Assembly: GCA_946902985.2 (NCBI GenBank)
Contig: OX336388.2
Span: forward strand, 229,516,467 to 229,580,466
DNA: 64,000 bases
Direction: 5' to 3'
DNA from: Meconema thalassinum
Taxonomy: Eukaryota; Arthropoda; Insecta; Orthoptera; Tettigoniidae
The translations under genes were made by a program, and so were the position numbers. Shown here one piece after another: positions 23,869 to 34,349 of the stretch. How positions within the stretch are numbered: the stretch's first letter is position 1; each line of letters starts with the position of its first letter. Under the pieces are notes generated by a model. It was not told the DNA's origin, ran no database searches, and saw only the letters and a program-made list of their open reading frames with translations.

Positions 23869-23954
23869 TGTCAGGTAAGGGATTCGAACCCTTGCTTCCT
23901 TGTACAGAGAATTTGATCTTAAGTTAAACACCTTAACCACTCGACCAACCTGAC
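23869..23954 (-). tRNA. tRNA-Leu (anticodon UAA), right arm
   Basis: It is the mirror copy of 16027-16112: 86 nt, same acceptor, D arm, anticodon loop CTTAAGA, long variable arm and perfect T arm. By eye I find no difference from the left-arm gene, although other parts of the arms have point changes and indels. The same A-C mismatch in the anticodon stem is present. There is no clear oligo-T terminator close downstream. Confidence 0.85.
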
Positions 23955-24234
23955 AGTTACTAATTTAATTAGTCTTGTGGACTTGAGTGCTTACAAAACT
24001 TTTCCCAGTATACATTGATTAAACCACTTGCTTGTTTTGAAATATAGATTTTGTTTTGTTTTACCATAACATTGCAGTTATGAGTCTTGTGAACTTGGTG
24101 TTTAATATAGGGTTGAAGGCATTTTAAAATAATTTTAGGAAAGCTCATAGGTATCGTGTCATGGGTTTTAGTAATGCATTACTGTTCGTTGACTAACATT
24201 TACCGTTACACAACATTATTTTGGTGAGCTTACA

Positions 24235-24388
24235 TGTTGTTGTTTGAGTCTTTAGTCTTTTGACTGGTTTTGCTGCAGATCTCAATGCCCCCCCTGTCCC
24301 GAGCTAATCGTTTCATCTCTATATAGCTACCACACCCTACATTCAAGACTATCTGTTTAACATATTCTAACCTTGGTCTCCCCCTACA
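24235..24388 (-). mobile_element. LINE 3' tail, right arm
   Basis: Mirror copy of 15597-15750. On the plus strand it reads GTTGTTGTTTGAGTC, then GAGCTAATCGTTTCATC and CTACCACACCCTAC. Confidence 0.75.
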
Positions 24389-25504
24389 AGCTCTTGGGTT
24401 CAATTCCTAGCTTTAACACAAAATTTTAAAAGTGGTATGAGGACTAAAACAAGTATACTCAGTCTCGGGTGGTCCAAAATAAGTAGGGGTTGATTCACAC
24501 CTCAACCATACAGCACCATGTTTTTTTTAATTTTTTTTAAAATAATGATAGCCATTTGTTCATTTTCACATTTCACACATTACAATTTGTCAATTTTCCA
24601 TTTGCATTTCCTTTAAATGTCAGTTTCAAGTTTTTGAATTTCATGATATGGAAACATGGATTTTCCAATTTGTTGTTTACGCATTTTATTTTTATTTTGT
24701 TTATGTCAAAAGTTCATATTTGCGAAACATGATTTTTTCATTTTAAGATTTTGTAAATGGTGTTAAAGTGAGTGCTTGGCCATTGCGATCGTACAGTCTG
24801 TCTATGTGTATGCAAAACATAGAGGTCTACTATTACTAGTGCAGGTAAGGCTGTTTCTACACTCTCTCTCTCTTTCTGTGTAGTCATACATCCACACAAT
24901 CATGCCTGTCTTTGAGAACAAACACACAACCACTCTATTTATCCCTAAAACATCATTGACATGCACACTCATCCCAAAGAACTTTAATTATACATTTAAC
25001 ATTTACCATTACAAATATAAATGGTTTCCACTATTTACAAAAAATTAACTATTTACAATTACAAAAATAAATATTTACAAAATACTAAATCAATTAAATC
25101 TACTGGTTACAAAAGCCATGTCTCTAATCAATAAAATATAGAAACCACACCTTCTCCTCGTGGTTATAACCCCTTGGTAGGCTAATGCGTAGGTCATTTG
25201 TGTGCACACATTTGTTATCCATCAAGGCAAAAGTGCATTTTCTCTGTTCCACAAGATACGAATTATAGTTGCTGGATTGTATCCTGCACCGTTTATGCGA
25301 CATAGCTATACCAGTTCATGAAATCGCTAGGTAGATCTCTACATATCTCTACATATGGCTTCCTTACAGCTAGTGTGCGATAGGCAGCATTAACTGTATA
25401 TCACACCCAGTCCACCTTTGTATTTGTAATCCAAGTAATAATTTGAAAAGAGACGAGTGCAATCGGTTTAAAACATTATCTCTGCTTTTTTATATGTTTA
25501 TGAC

Positions 25505-25588
25505 ATGCGTATTAACCTGAAATCAAACCCTAGTCCACTTTAGTGAAAGGCTAACAGCTTAACCACTGCGCCACCATGCCCTTCTTTC
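25505..25588 (-). mobile_element. tRNA-like / SINE-head fragment, right arm
   Basis: Mirror copy of 14397-14478, with the same degraded B box (GAAATCAAACCC on the plus strand) and A-box-like CCACTGCGCCACC. Confidence 0.5.
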
Positions 25589-26399
25589 TTAGTTTGATTC
25601 GTTCTAGGACTTAGAGCTTGAAATCGAGTTAAAATCTCTAGTGTAAGTGGCACATGTGCTCGCCACTGCAGCACAAAATGGTTAGCTGGTAACATTAGAC
25701 AACCGGAAATGATTGTATTTCTGTTAGCCAAGCATTTCTGTTATCTGCCTACAGTGTGAGCACTGTCAGCAAGACAGTTTAGTTTAGAACAAGTGTGTGT
25801 TTGTGTGTGTGTATGTGTAGATTATTAGCCTCAAGTATTTAACGCTTGTTGTGTGTAGCGACCATCTTGTCCCAGTAACCACTGAGCAAGTTTTAACAGT
25901 CAACCCATAAAAACAGTATAGGTTAGTTGTGTGTGGTTCATGTACTTGTGTGTGTGCATTAGCATCATGCACTAGCTTTACCTTACCCTCTATAGGTAGA
26001 GCATTATCCCTTTCCTTTCTGACATTACCAATGGCCACATTCACTCACAAGTTTTACACTTAAACCATTGGCTTGTTTTTGATTAAGTTTGCTTTGGTTT
26101 AGTTCGGTTTAGTTGGGTTTGATTCAGCTTGGATCAGTTTAGTTCGATATAGTCACCATTTTGGATTTTAGCTATCCTCATTAACCAATCAATTAAAGAT
26201 TGTCTACTCTTATTTCTTGAATCGATAAATCAGATTATGTATACACCATTTGTCATTTATTATCCCATACCTACAACCTATACTCTCTCTATACTGCAGT
26301 TTGATCTGAAAACAAGTTCCAATGGTGAAAGATTTGTCAGTCACCATACATGTAGCCTACAATAATTCTTTCACTACCTAGCTATGTTTCATCACTCAC

Positions 26400-26955
26400 T
26401 GTAAACATTTCACATGTCCATATCCGATTATTAGTTTATAAAATCTCAGGTCGATGACCTTGATGTATTGGGTATTTTTGGGTAAATTCATTAGCCATGG
26501 GAAAGGGTTGACCATTCTAAGTCCTATGACACCTCACATGTTGATATCCGATTATTAGTTTATAAAATCTCAGGTCAATGACCTTGCTGTTTTGGATTTT
26601 TGGGGTAAATTCATTGGTCATGGGAAAGGGTTAACCATTCGTAGTCCTATGACACCTCACTTGACCCTCTCTACTGATAAGATTATAAAATCTTAGGTCA
26701 ATGACCTTGCTGTTTTGGGTATTTTGGGATAAATTCGTTGGTCATGGAAAAGGGTTGACCATCCTCAGTCTTGTGACACCTCACTTGTCCCTCTCTGATT
26801 ATTAGTTGATAAAATCTTAGGTTAATGACCTTGCTGTTTTTTTGGAGGTAAATTCATTGGTCATGGGGAGGGGTTGGCCATTTTAAGTCCTATGACACCT
26901 CACTTGACCCTCTGTGATTATTAGTTAGCGAGATATTAACGAAAGTGCAGTTAGG
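26400..26955. repeat. ~122-bp tandem repeat, about five units (right arm)
   Basis: GACACCTCAC recurs at 26528, 26651, 26775 and 26893. Each unit also has GATTATTAGTTTATAAAATC, AGGTCAATGACCTTGC and TTCATTGGTCATGG. The left arm retains only about two units. Confidence 0.85.
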
Positions 26956-27734
26956 CCCTTTTGACAAAAAATGAATAATACATTCAAAACAGGGCGTCAC
27001 CCCAAGTCCAACGACCCCTCATACAAGTCCCTAGCTTTCTTAGTTCATAAAATATTAAAAAGCCGATGACCTATTAGTTTTTTGGATCTTTGGTTAATTT
27101 GTAAAACAAAACGTATCTATAAATCATTATTCAAAAAGCCCGCCCTCTTACAAAAACCCCAATTGCGCATTCGTAAAACAAAAAACAAAAATGATAAATC
27201 ATAGCGGCATTCAGTTGTATGCATGCACTTTATGTGGAACGAATTTATTTTCATATTGGCATACAAACTCCCACATATTGCACATGGAAAGTGACTTTTA
27301 CCTAAAAATTATTATTTCACCCTCTAGTAGGGGTAGATTTTATTTTGGAGTGGAAATAAGTTATCCGTAGGAAAGGGGTTGTCTGCCGGAGTAATTCGAC
27401 TACTCGTACATGTCTCTAGCCTATTCCCACCACTGTCAAAACAGGTTGTGACTTGTTAGCTCTTATCGGGCACGTGCACATGAGTACACTTGTGTGTTAG
27501 GTCATATTACACATGAACTTGCATTTTCTCACGTATGAACCAAAACAGAATGTAACTTGTTTCACAAGGAAGACGGTAATAAGGTCGTCTCACACGCTTT
27601 CACATGTATTTCATCACTTTCCTTTCATATCGTTATCCCATTATAGTAGTGGGGGATTAGTGAACAACGTCAGTTCAACACATACAAATGTAGTTAGGCC
27701 CTTTGACATAATTTAAATAAATTCATGAGCCAGT

Positions 27735-27870
27735 CCATAGGGACCAGGCCAAAGGGACCGGTCCAAAGGGATCAGTCCACAGGGACAAGGACTCGTCCAC
27801 AAGGACCTGTCTTCAATGACCTGCCAACAATGACCCGTCAACAATAACCCATCCATAGGGATCCGCTCTC
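27735..27870. repeat. GTCC/GGAC minisatellite, right arm
   Basis: Inverted counterpart of 13010-13160, with two or three fewer units. Confidence 0.8.
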
Positions 27871-28214
27871 CCACCCTCTTACAAAAGCCATGAGTGGGCA
27901 TGCTAATTCATAGTGGCTTTTCACCGCACACATGTCTCTTGTGTAGAACAACGTTTCATTCCATATTAGCATTCAAACTCTCACATGTTGCAATTGGAAA
28001 GAGAGATTCTCAACAACAACAAAATTACCCCCTAGTAGGGTAGATTTTATTTTTGGGGTTGAAATATGTTGTCCATGGGAAAGGGGGTATCAGCCCGAGT
28101 TCAATGACACCTCATTCGTCAAAATACGACCATGCGTTCGAGAGATATCGCGCCGCCGCCATCTTGTGAGGTGGGGAGGTGGAGGTGGCATCTGAACCCC
28201 TCAAAAACTACTAC

Positions 28215-28222
28215 TGTTTTAA
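28215..28222. repeat. Right 8-bp target duplication of the giant element
   Basis: TGTTTTAA follows the terminal CTACTAC directly and equals 12632-12639. Confidence 0.9.
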
Positions 28223-28702
28223 CATAAATATTCATAAATATCTGTTGAGATTCAGTCACTCGAATTTTTTGATCAGAGTGCAGCGCAGGGTAAGATATCT
28301 CTGTTTTCCTAGCTCTCTGACCGACCGACGCATGCGCTCAGTGTGCTGCAATGCCATATGTGCAGATTGTGCATCAGTATTCAGTAAAACTGTCACCGAA
28401 GTTGTTTGAAAGCAATGTGCTGTGTAGACATTGGAATTGGGGATATTGAGGTACAGTGCTATTTCTTGTCTCAAATTTGCCAGTTTATTTACGCGAACAT
28501 ATGGACGGTGCACTTTCGGTAATCATATTGGATTTTGAGCGCATGCGCGAAGGTATCCTTACCTAATTGGTCACACAACTGTTTCTTGAGCTCTGATTGG
28601 TGGGAGAAACTGTTTCAAAATGAAAATAGTGTTATAATGAGCCTTATTATGATACAATTTTCTGAAACATAATGTTTACATTTCGACATAGTCGAACATA
28701 AA

Positions 28703-29054
28703 GATAGTTAAACGAATGAATAAACTATTATAATGTAATAAATGAACTCAATAAATAAAGTAAATAAATTAATATATAAGTAAACATAAAACAACGAATG
28801 GAAGAATAAATAAATAAATAAATAAAGCCAACAGAAATGCTCAAGATTTCTGCACCAAAGCTGCTCCCAAACAATCCACCAAGAACACTAGAAGTGGGAG
28901 ACGACTGCTACAACACAAGCACTGTGGACCACAGGTGACCAAAAGTCCAAAGAAGAAGAAATAAATAAATAGTCTGCTAACTTGTGTTACTGTGGTGTCT
29001 GTAGTATATATTTTATATTGTAATTCAGATTGGGAAGGAGATGACCATGGCTGT
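28703..29054. other. AT-rich flank with AAAT repeats
   Basis: AATAAATAAATAAATA tracts occur near 28745-28825. The rest to 29054 is unassigned. Confidence 0.45.
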
Positions 29055-29205
29055 ACGATAGGAACCATCCCGGCGTAGGCCTGGAGTAGAAATGAGAAAC
29101 TCTAGAAAACCATTTCCAGGAGAGCTGAGGCAGGAATCGAAACCGCCTCTTCTCAATTTTACCTCGCGAGGCTTAGTCCACCCCGTATCAGCCTTCTGAC
29201 TAGAA
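29055..29205 (-). mobile_element. tRNA-derived SINE fragment
   Basis: On the minus strand it begins near GCTGATACGGGGTGGAC and holds a B-box-like GCGGTTTCGATTCC, then CTGGAAATGG. It shares the style of the SINE at 45042-45389 (head, then a GGAAA/ACC body). Confidence 0.5.
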
Positions 29206-29309
29206 TTAAATTTCTTGGCAGAGCCGAAAATCGGTGCTGGGTTTCCACTTGTTGAGTCGAAAAGCTATCCTTGCCAATTGCTTACTTTTTATTTCTGTTA
29301 AATTATAAA

Positions 29310-29940
29310 TTGGCAGTTGAAAAGCTGAAGGAAGTAGGAGACTTCTGTTACTTTGGAAGCAAAATAACCAGTGACGGACGAAGCAAAGGATATAAAATGT
29401 AGGTTGGCTCAGGCAAGGTGAGCATTTCCACAAAAAAGGAATCTGTTGACATCGAATATAGATTTATGCATTAGGAAGTCATTTTTGAAAGCCTTTGTCT
29501 GGAGCGTGGCGCTCTATGGAAGTGAAACTCGGGCTATTGGTGTAGCAGAAAAGAGGAGATTTGAAGCCTTTGAAATGTGGTGTTACAGGAGAATCATGAA
29601 GATCAGATGGGTAGATAGGGTTACAAACGAAGAGGTATTAAGACGAGTGGGAGAGGAGAGATGTTTCTGGCGACTGCTAAAGAAGAGAAGAGATAGGTTG
29701 GTAGGACACATACTAAGACACCCAGGAATAGCAAGCTTAGTTATGGAAGGAAGGGTTGAGGACAGGAACTCCAGGGATAGACCAAGGTTAGCATATGTTA
29801 AACAGATTGCCTCGATGTAGGGTGTGGTAGCTTTGTTGAGATGAAACGATTAGCTCAGGACAGGGAGGCATGGAGAGCTGCATCTAGCCAGTCAAAAAAC
29901 TGAAGAGTCAAACAACAACAACAACATATTGAAATAAAGT
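29310..29940 (+). pseudogene. LINE fragment: RT C-terminal region and 3' end
   Basis: The frames read FCYFGSKITSDGRSKG, then KSFLKAFVWSVALYGSETR, then FEMWCYRRIMKIRW, then VTNEEVLRRVGEE and RDRLVGHILRH. This is the block order found after the RT active site in insect non-LTR retrotransposons. It is 5'-truncated, with a stop near 29400. The 3' end has GGGTGTGGTAGCT, GAAACGATTAGCTC and an AACAACAACAAC tail. The same family supplied the tails in both arms of the palindrome and minus-strand pieces at 41605 and 48451-48935. Confidence 0.85.
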
Positions 29941-30288
29941 TCAAATTTCAGGGTGAGAGACAAAATGAAATTGAAACAATATGATTAGTAGGCTTGCTTT
30001 CTCGTCATCTTTCTCGCAATAAAAAGGCCAGATAAATAAGAGAGGAACCGATGTCAAAGAACGGTATAACTAATTAGATATTTCTCTCGTCAAAGTGTGG
30101 TCAACAGCGACTCATTTCTTAAACCTTATAACCACCACCTGCTGCTGCTGCTGTGTCCCCTTAAGTTACCAAACAGTGAAGTAAATTAATTAACAAAATG
30201 TCCTTGTGAAATACGTGGCAACCCTTTGTTTTGAGGTTAGCTTGGTCATGGGCCAGGAGATGCGAGGAAAGTTTTACAAAATAGTATA
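29941..30288. other. No gene recognised
   Basis: Unique-looking sequence with a short GCT run at about 30140. No motif was found. Confidence 0.35.
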
Positions 30289-31408
30289 TTATGCAACGAG
30301 CCTATAAGGGCAATAATTAAGACACGAGTTTGTTTATAAAACGAGCGTATGCGAGTTTCATAATTTACATACGTGTGTCTTAATTACCATTATAGGCGAG
30401 TTGCATACGACTGTTTATGTCGGACGATAATTATAACTTTATTATATGTTTTAACATAAATATTCATAAATGCCTTAGCCTCTCACTTCCGGGTCCGTGG
30501 TTCAAATCCCGGTCACTCCATGTGAGATCTGTGCTGGACAAAACGGAGGCAGACAGGTTTTTCTCCGGGTACTCCGGTTTTCCCTGTCAACATTTCATTC
30601 CAGCAACACTCTCCACTATCATTTCATTTCATCTGTCATTCATTTAATCATTGCCCCAGAGGAGTGCGTCAGGCCTCGGCAGCCGGCACATTCCATATCC
30701 TCGCCGCTAGATGGGGGCTTCATTCATTCCATTCCTGACCCGGTCGGAGACTGGAAGCAGGCTGTGGATTTTTTTTACTCCGGTTTTCACTGTCAAAATT
30801 TCATTCCATCAACACTCTCCCCTATCATTTCATTTCATCTGTCATTCATTTAACCATTGCCCCAGGGGAGTGCGTCAGGCCTCGGCAGCCGGCACAGTTC
30901 ATATCCTCGCCGCTAGATGCGGGCTTCATTCATTCCATTCCTGATCCGGTCGGAGACTGGAAGCAGGCTGTGGATTTTCATTTTCATTCATAAATATCTG
31001 TGGGATTCAGTTAGTGAACAGGGCGCGCTGGCTTTGCTAACTGAACAGAGCGCATGCATTCAGTAATATTGTCACCGAAGTCGTTTGAAAGCAATGCGCT
31101 GTGTAGAAATTGGAGTTGGGGTCCTTGGGGATATTAAGGAACAGTGCCATTTCTTCTCTCATATTTGCCAGTTTATTTACGCGAACATATGGACGGTGCG
31201 CTTTCAATGTCGGTAATTTATATAGACATGTTGGATTTTGAGCGCATGCGCGAAGGTATCCTTACCTAATTGGTCACACAACTGTTTCTTGATCTCTGAT
31301 TGGTGGGAGAAACTGTTTCATAATGAAAAACAGTGTTATAATGAGCCTCATTATGATACAGTTTTCTGATACAAAATGTTTACATTTCGAAATCGTCGGA
31401 CATAAATG
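30289..31408 (+). mobile_element. Second copy of the repeat that hosts the giant element
   Basis: It matches 12471-12639 joined to 28215-28702. It contains TGTTTTAA once (30447-30454), exactly where the giant element is inserted in the other copy, and so serves as a paralogous empty site. It has its own insertion, a SINE at 30472-30985. The ends include ATGCAACGAGCCTATAA and TTCGAAATCGTCGGACAT. Confidence 0.75.
30472..30985 (+). mobile_element. tRNA-derived SINE with duplicated body
   Basis: ATTCATAAAT flanks it on both sides (30462-30471 and 30986-30995), a 10-bp target duplication. The head has GTGGTTCAAATCCCGG (B box). The body phrase ATTGCCCCAGAGGAGTGCG to AGGCTGTGGATTTT appears twice in tandem (about 30650-30765 and 30855-30975). 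The tail is ATTTTCATTTTC. Confidence 0.8.
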
Positions 31409-31733
31409 TATTTTTTGAGTCAAAGCAAATATGTGACGAGCCAATTATCTGGTATTGGATACTACGAGAAGCATTCAGAAAATAAGGTTCGTCACCTTAT
31501 TTCAGCGGAAAGCTGTAGGCTATTATCCTGTGGGGAGCCAATTTTCAATGTTGGCTTAGTATTCGAAATTTAATATTTTTCGGTCGACCAACACGATTGC
31601 ACCCAATTCTAATGAGTGGTTTCCTAATCCTGAAACAGACATGACATGAGATTCATAAATACACTTGGATGACCAGTTTCGATCGTCAAGCGATCATCAT
31701 CAGATCCATTAAACTTAGGCTATTAAATATATA
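31409..31733. repeat. Repeat fragment with 'GACCAGTTTCGATCG' motif
   Basis: CGGTCGACCAACACGATTG and, further on, GACCAGTTTCGATCG with AAGCGATCATCATC are the kind of sequence found at the 3' ends of some retroelements. A related piece is at 52490-52640 (GGTCAACACGAATTG, TTTCGAACG, TTCATCCTCAGG). The class is not certain. Confidence 0.45.
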
Positions 31734-33410
31734 CTAGCGGACCTATGGGAGAACTCTTGCATGTGTAACAAGAAGTTCCGTGACGAACTAAAGAACCTAC
31801 TTTTCATGCCAATGATTAATCTACAGTATATGAACCTATTTAGAATAATGACGAAATTAAGTTGGTTATATCGAAATGTCTAATTAGTTCGAAATATACC
31901 TGGTATAATGTAGCCTACTAGAGCACTACAGTTGGCAGCTCTGGTGACTGAATATAACCTTAGTTCCATCTCTCAAGGTACAGAATACAAAATTTGGTTG
32001 AAGTCCAATGGACGTTACATGCAATTAGACATTGGATCTATCAGTACACGTAAAAGCATGTTGGCAACAATGTCATGCGTGTGCTGGTCATAAATAATCT
32101 GAAATATTATGATATCTTGTTGTGCCAATTTTGGATGAAATCCATTTGTTAGTATAGAAGTTACATACATTTTAGAATTGGCATAGAATCATGTTGGTAA
32201 CACTGACTTATATTAATTACTCCAAATTAATCAAGAATGTCAGGTGCTAAACGTGTGCAAAGAATAGAGCTGTTGGCTTGCATATTTTCTGATATATTAA
32301 TATTAGGGTACAAAATAGACAGCATTTATTAACACTTGGCAGCCCTGATTGCTCTTAAGAATACTTGAGTCATATCTATTATGTTACACATAGCACATAC
32401 GAAATTTGGTTGAAATCCAACTGATAGTAGAGAAGTTACAAGTATTTAAAAATTAGTCCTATCAGCAGCCTTAGAATCATTTTGGTTGAACTGACATATA
32501 TAAGTTACTCCAAATTAATCTAAAATGTCGGGTACTATACGTGTGCATAGTTTAAAGCTGTCGGCTTGCATACTTTCTCGTATATTGTTATTTGGATAAA
32601 GAAATAGAGATTCCAATTATTAACAGTTGGCAGCCCTGGTGGCTCTTAAGAATACGCTCAGTCTAATCTGTTTATGTACACATATTACATACCAAATTTG
32701 GTTGAAATCCAATTGATAGTGTAGAAGTTGTATGCATTTAAAAATTGGACTTATCAGAAGGCTCAACATTATTTTGGCAACAATGTCATGTATGGCCTCC
32801 TGGAAATTAAACTAAAATAGTATTATCTACATGTGTGCCAATTTAGGAATAGCTCCCATGCATATCTTCCAAGATATCCAACATGGAGCTCAAATTTCTA
32901 GTGCGATTTTCCTGCAGTTGGTAGGACTGACATGATTTTCAAATAAGGGCTTGAGATATTCCGGTATACATCTTTACTCATACTAAACTTGGTTTCGATT
33001 GCTGCAGCTGTTTAGGAGTTGATAGGGGGGGGGGACACACACACAGACAGACAGACAGAAGGACAGACAGACAGACAGACAAACATTTTCCCGGATCGAT
33101 CTCATAAGTCTACTTTTTCCTCATTTTTGCAAAATGTGAAAAGTAGGCTATAACCCACCCGTCTGCCTTTACTGTTATGCGGGCTTCTATAAATATGTTT
33201 ATTTGTTTAAACGCACTTTTTAAAGGAATTGTCGATATTCATGAAATCAGAGGCCGATCCATCACTGCTGCTGGTTGTGTGCGCCCCATGTGTACAGACT
33301 ACCCGCCTGGCCCTAGTGCTATGAGGGATGTACGCGACACAGTTCTCCCAGGGGCTATCGGTTGTTTAATTATTTAGAAGCACTTTATAAACAAATAAAT
33401 ATATTTCCGC
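31734..33410 (-). mobile_element. Helitron 3' portion (family 2), split by a Helentron-like element
   Basis: On the minus strand it ends TCCG-CTAG followed by T, and its inner part (33150-33410) contains GGGGCGCACACAACCAGCAG and AGAAGCCCGCATAACAG. Both also occur in the plus-strand copy at 39350-39771. The 31767-33149 insertion lies between these two parts. Only the 3' ~300 bp of the family remain. Confidence 0.7.
31767..33149 (-). mobile_element. Helentron/DINE-1-like element, family A
   Basis: The left edge AACAAGAAGTTCCGTGACG is the inverted 3' hairpin end. The right edge is the inverted AGCCTACTTTTCACATTTTG stem. The GACA microsatellite and a G run are at about 33018-33085. It is inserted in a Helitron whose unbroken copy (39731-39750) reads GGTTTATACACA. 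The flanks join without a duplication. Confidence 0.8.
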
Positions 33411-33833
33411 TCCTCAACACCTTCAACTATCGAAACCAAATTTGGTATGAGTCAATACCTATGCCTGAATATCTCATAGCCATATTTGAAAATGAAGTCA
33501 GTGCTACCAACAGCTGAAAAGTCTCAATCGAAAGTTGAGGTCTATGTTGAATATTTCGAAAGATATGCACGAGAATTGTTCGAAAATTGACACACATATA
33601 GATAAAATTACATCAAACTAATTTGCAGGAGCCCGTACGCGAGAGTGTTGCCAACATGATTCTATGCCTGCTGATAGGTCCAATCTTTATATGCATGTAA
33701 CTTCCATAATATCTATCTAATGGATTTCAACCAAATTTGGTATGCGATTTGCGCACTGGAGCAGATATGAATATGCGTTGTCTTAGTGTGAACAGGGCTG
33801 CCAAATGTTGAATAATGCAGTTTTACTCCAGGT
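33411..33833 (+). mobile_element. Family A element, internal fragment
   Basis: It matches the internal part of family A (ATATTTGAAAATGAAGTCAG, GTGCTACCAAC, GAGTGTTGCCAACATG, CTGATAGGTCCAAT) but lacks both termini and the microsatellite. Confidence 0.7.
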
Positions 33834-34349
33834 GCCCTCTCGACCATGGTGCACGATTTAACAAGCACTGCTACGCCGTCACCTAACCTTTCAATCACTC
33901 CCTCGATATTGAACGAATAGCTTTCACTTCAAAACTTAAATCCCTAGAAATCTACTTCTGTCTACATTATTCCATCTCTAGAATGTGACAATCCTCCAAA
34001 ACTCTGTGATTATTCAAACACTCAGAGAACAAACCTTCCCGCGTACGGAAGAGTTTTATATTTTCACCTCACTCCTCTCGCGATAAAAAGTTTCTAATAA
34101 TTCAATAATATAATTATAACAGTTTTTGAACGAATAAAGTTTGAATATTTTAGCTAACTCTTCAGTCAAACGTGAAGGAGACAAAAATAATACGAGAGAA
34201 AAATCTGTGACATTTCTCTTAATTTCATTCACTGTCGCAGGTTGCGACAATCAGCGGACCAGAATCGTTTGTGTGTTCTTTTCCGCTTAAAAGCAGAATT
34301 CATAATGGAATTACAAAACTTGAAAAGGAATGGATTATTATTATTAGTG
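33834..34349. other. No gene recognised
   Basis: Short frames only. No terminal repeats are seen. It may be an unrecognised repeat or unique DNA. Confidence 0.35.

Larger units (their letters stand above)
12640..28214. mobile_element. Giant palindromic (foldback) transposon, MULE/FB-like
   Basis: The left arm (12640-19212) and right arm (19240-28214) are inverted copies of each other. The termini read GTAGTGGTTTTTGAGGGG and, inverted, GTAGTAGTTTTTGAGGGG. An 8-bp duplication TGTTTTAA flanks it. Each arm carries a FLYWCH ORF, a tRNA-Leu gene, a LINE tail, a tRNA-like fragment and at least four tandem arrays. The right arm also contains a nested Helentron-like element (20465-21979) and about 0.9 kb (25857-26760) missing from the left. 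Very long TIRs made of tandem repeats are known in Drosophila FB elements, which use a MULE-type transposase, and FLYWCH fingers occur in Phantom/MULE proteins with 8-10-bp duplications. The assignment to that group is inference. No transposase catalytic domain was found, so the element would have to be mobilised in trans. Confidence 0.85.
19240..28214 (-). repeat. Right arm of the palindrome
   Basis: It contains the same order of elements as the left arm in inverse orientation, plus the 20465-21979 insertion and ~0.9 kb at 25857-26760. The spacer between the arms is about 27 bp (19213-19239), which includes TAATTTGGATATAATGC. Confidence 0.9.
12471..28702 (+). mobile_element. Host repeat interrupted by the giant palindromic element
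   Basis: Only the outer parts belong to this repeat: 12471-12639 and 28215-28702. They match the second copy at 30289-31408. The left part has an inner stem around GACACGAGT and ACTCGTGTC-like segments plus TGCATACGACTGTTTATG. The right part has CGCATGCGCGAAGGTATCC, CTGATTGGTGGGAGAAACTG and AATGAGCC near the end. The class is unknown; the inverted terminal-like segments suggest a non-autonomous DNA element. Confidence 0.7.

Noticed and set aside
12640..28214. The palindrome as an assembly or fold-back read artefact
   Set aside because: The arms differ by a 1.5-kb insertion, a ~0.9-kb indel and separate ORF lesions. The outer ends are bounded by a target duplication that matches an empty site elsewhere. 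An artefact would give identical arms and no duplication. Long reads would still be the final proof.
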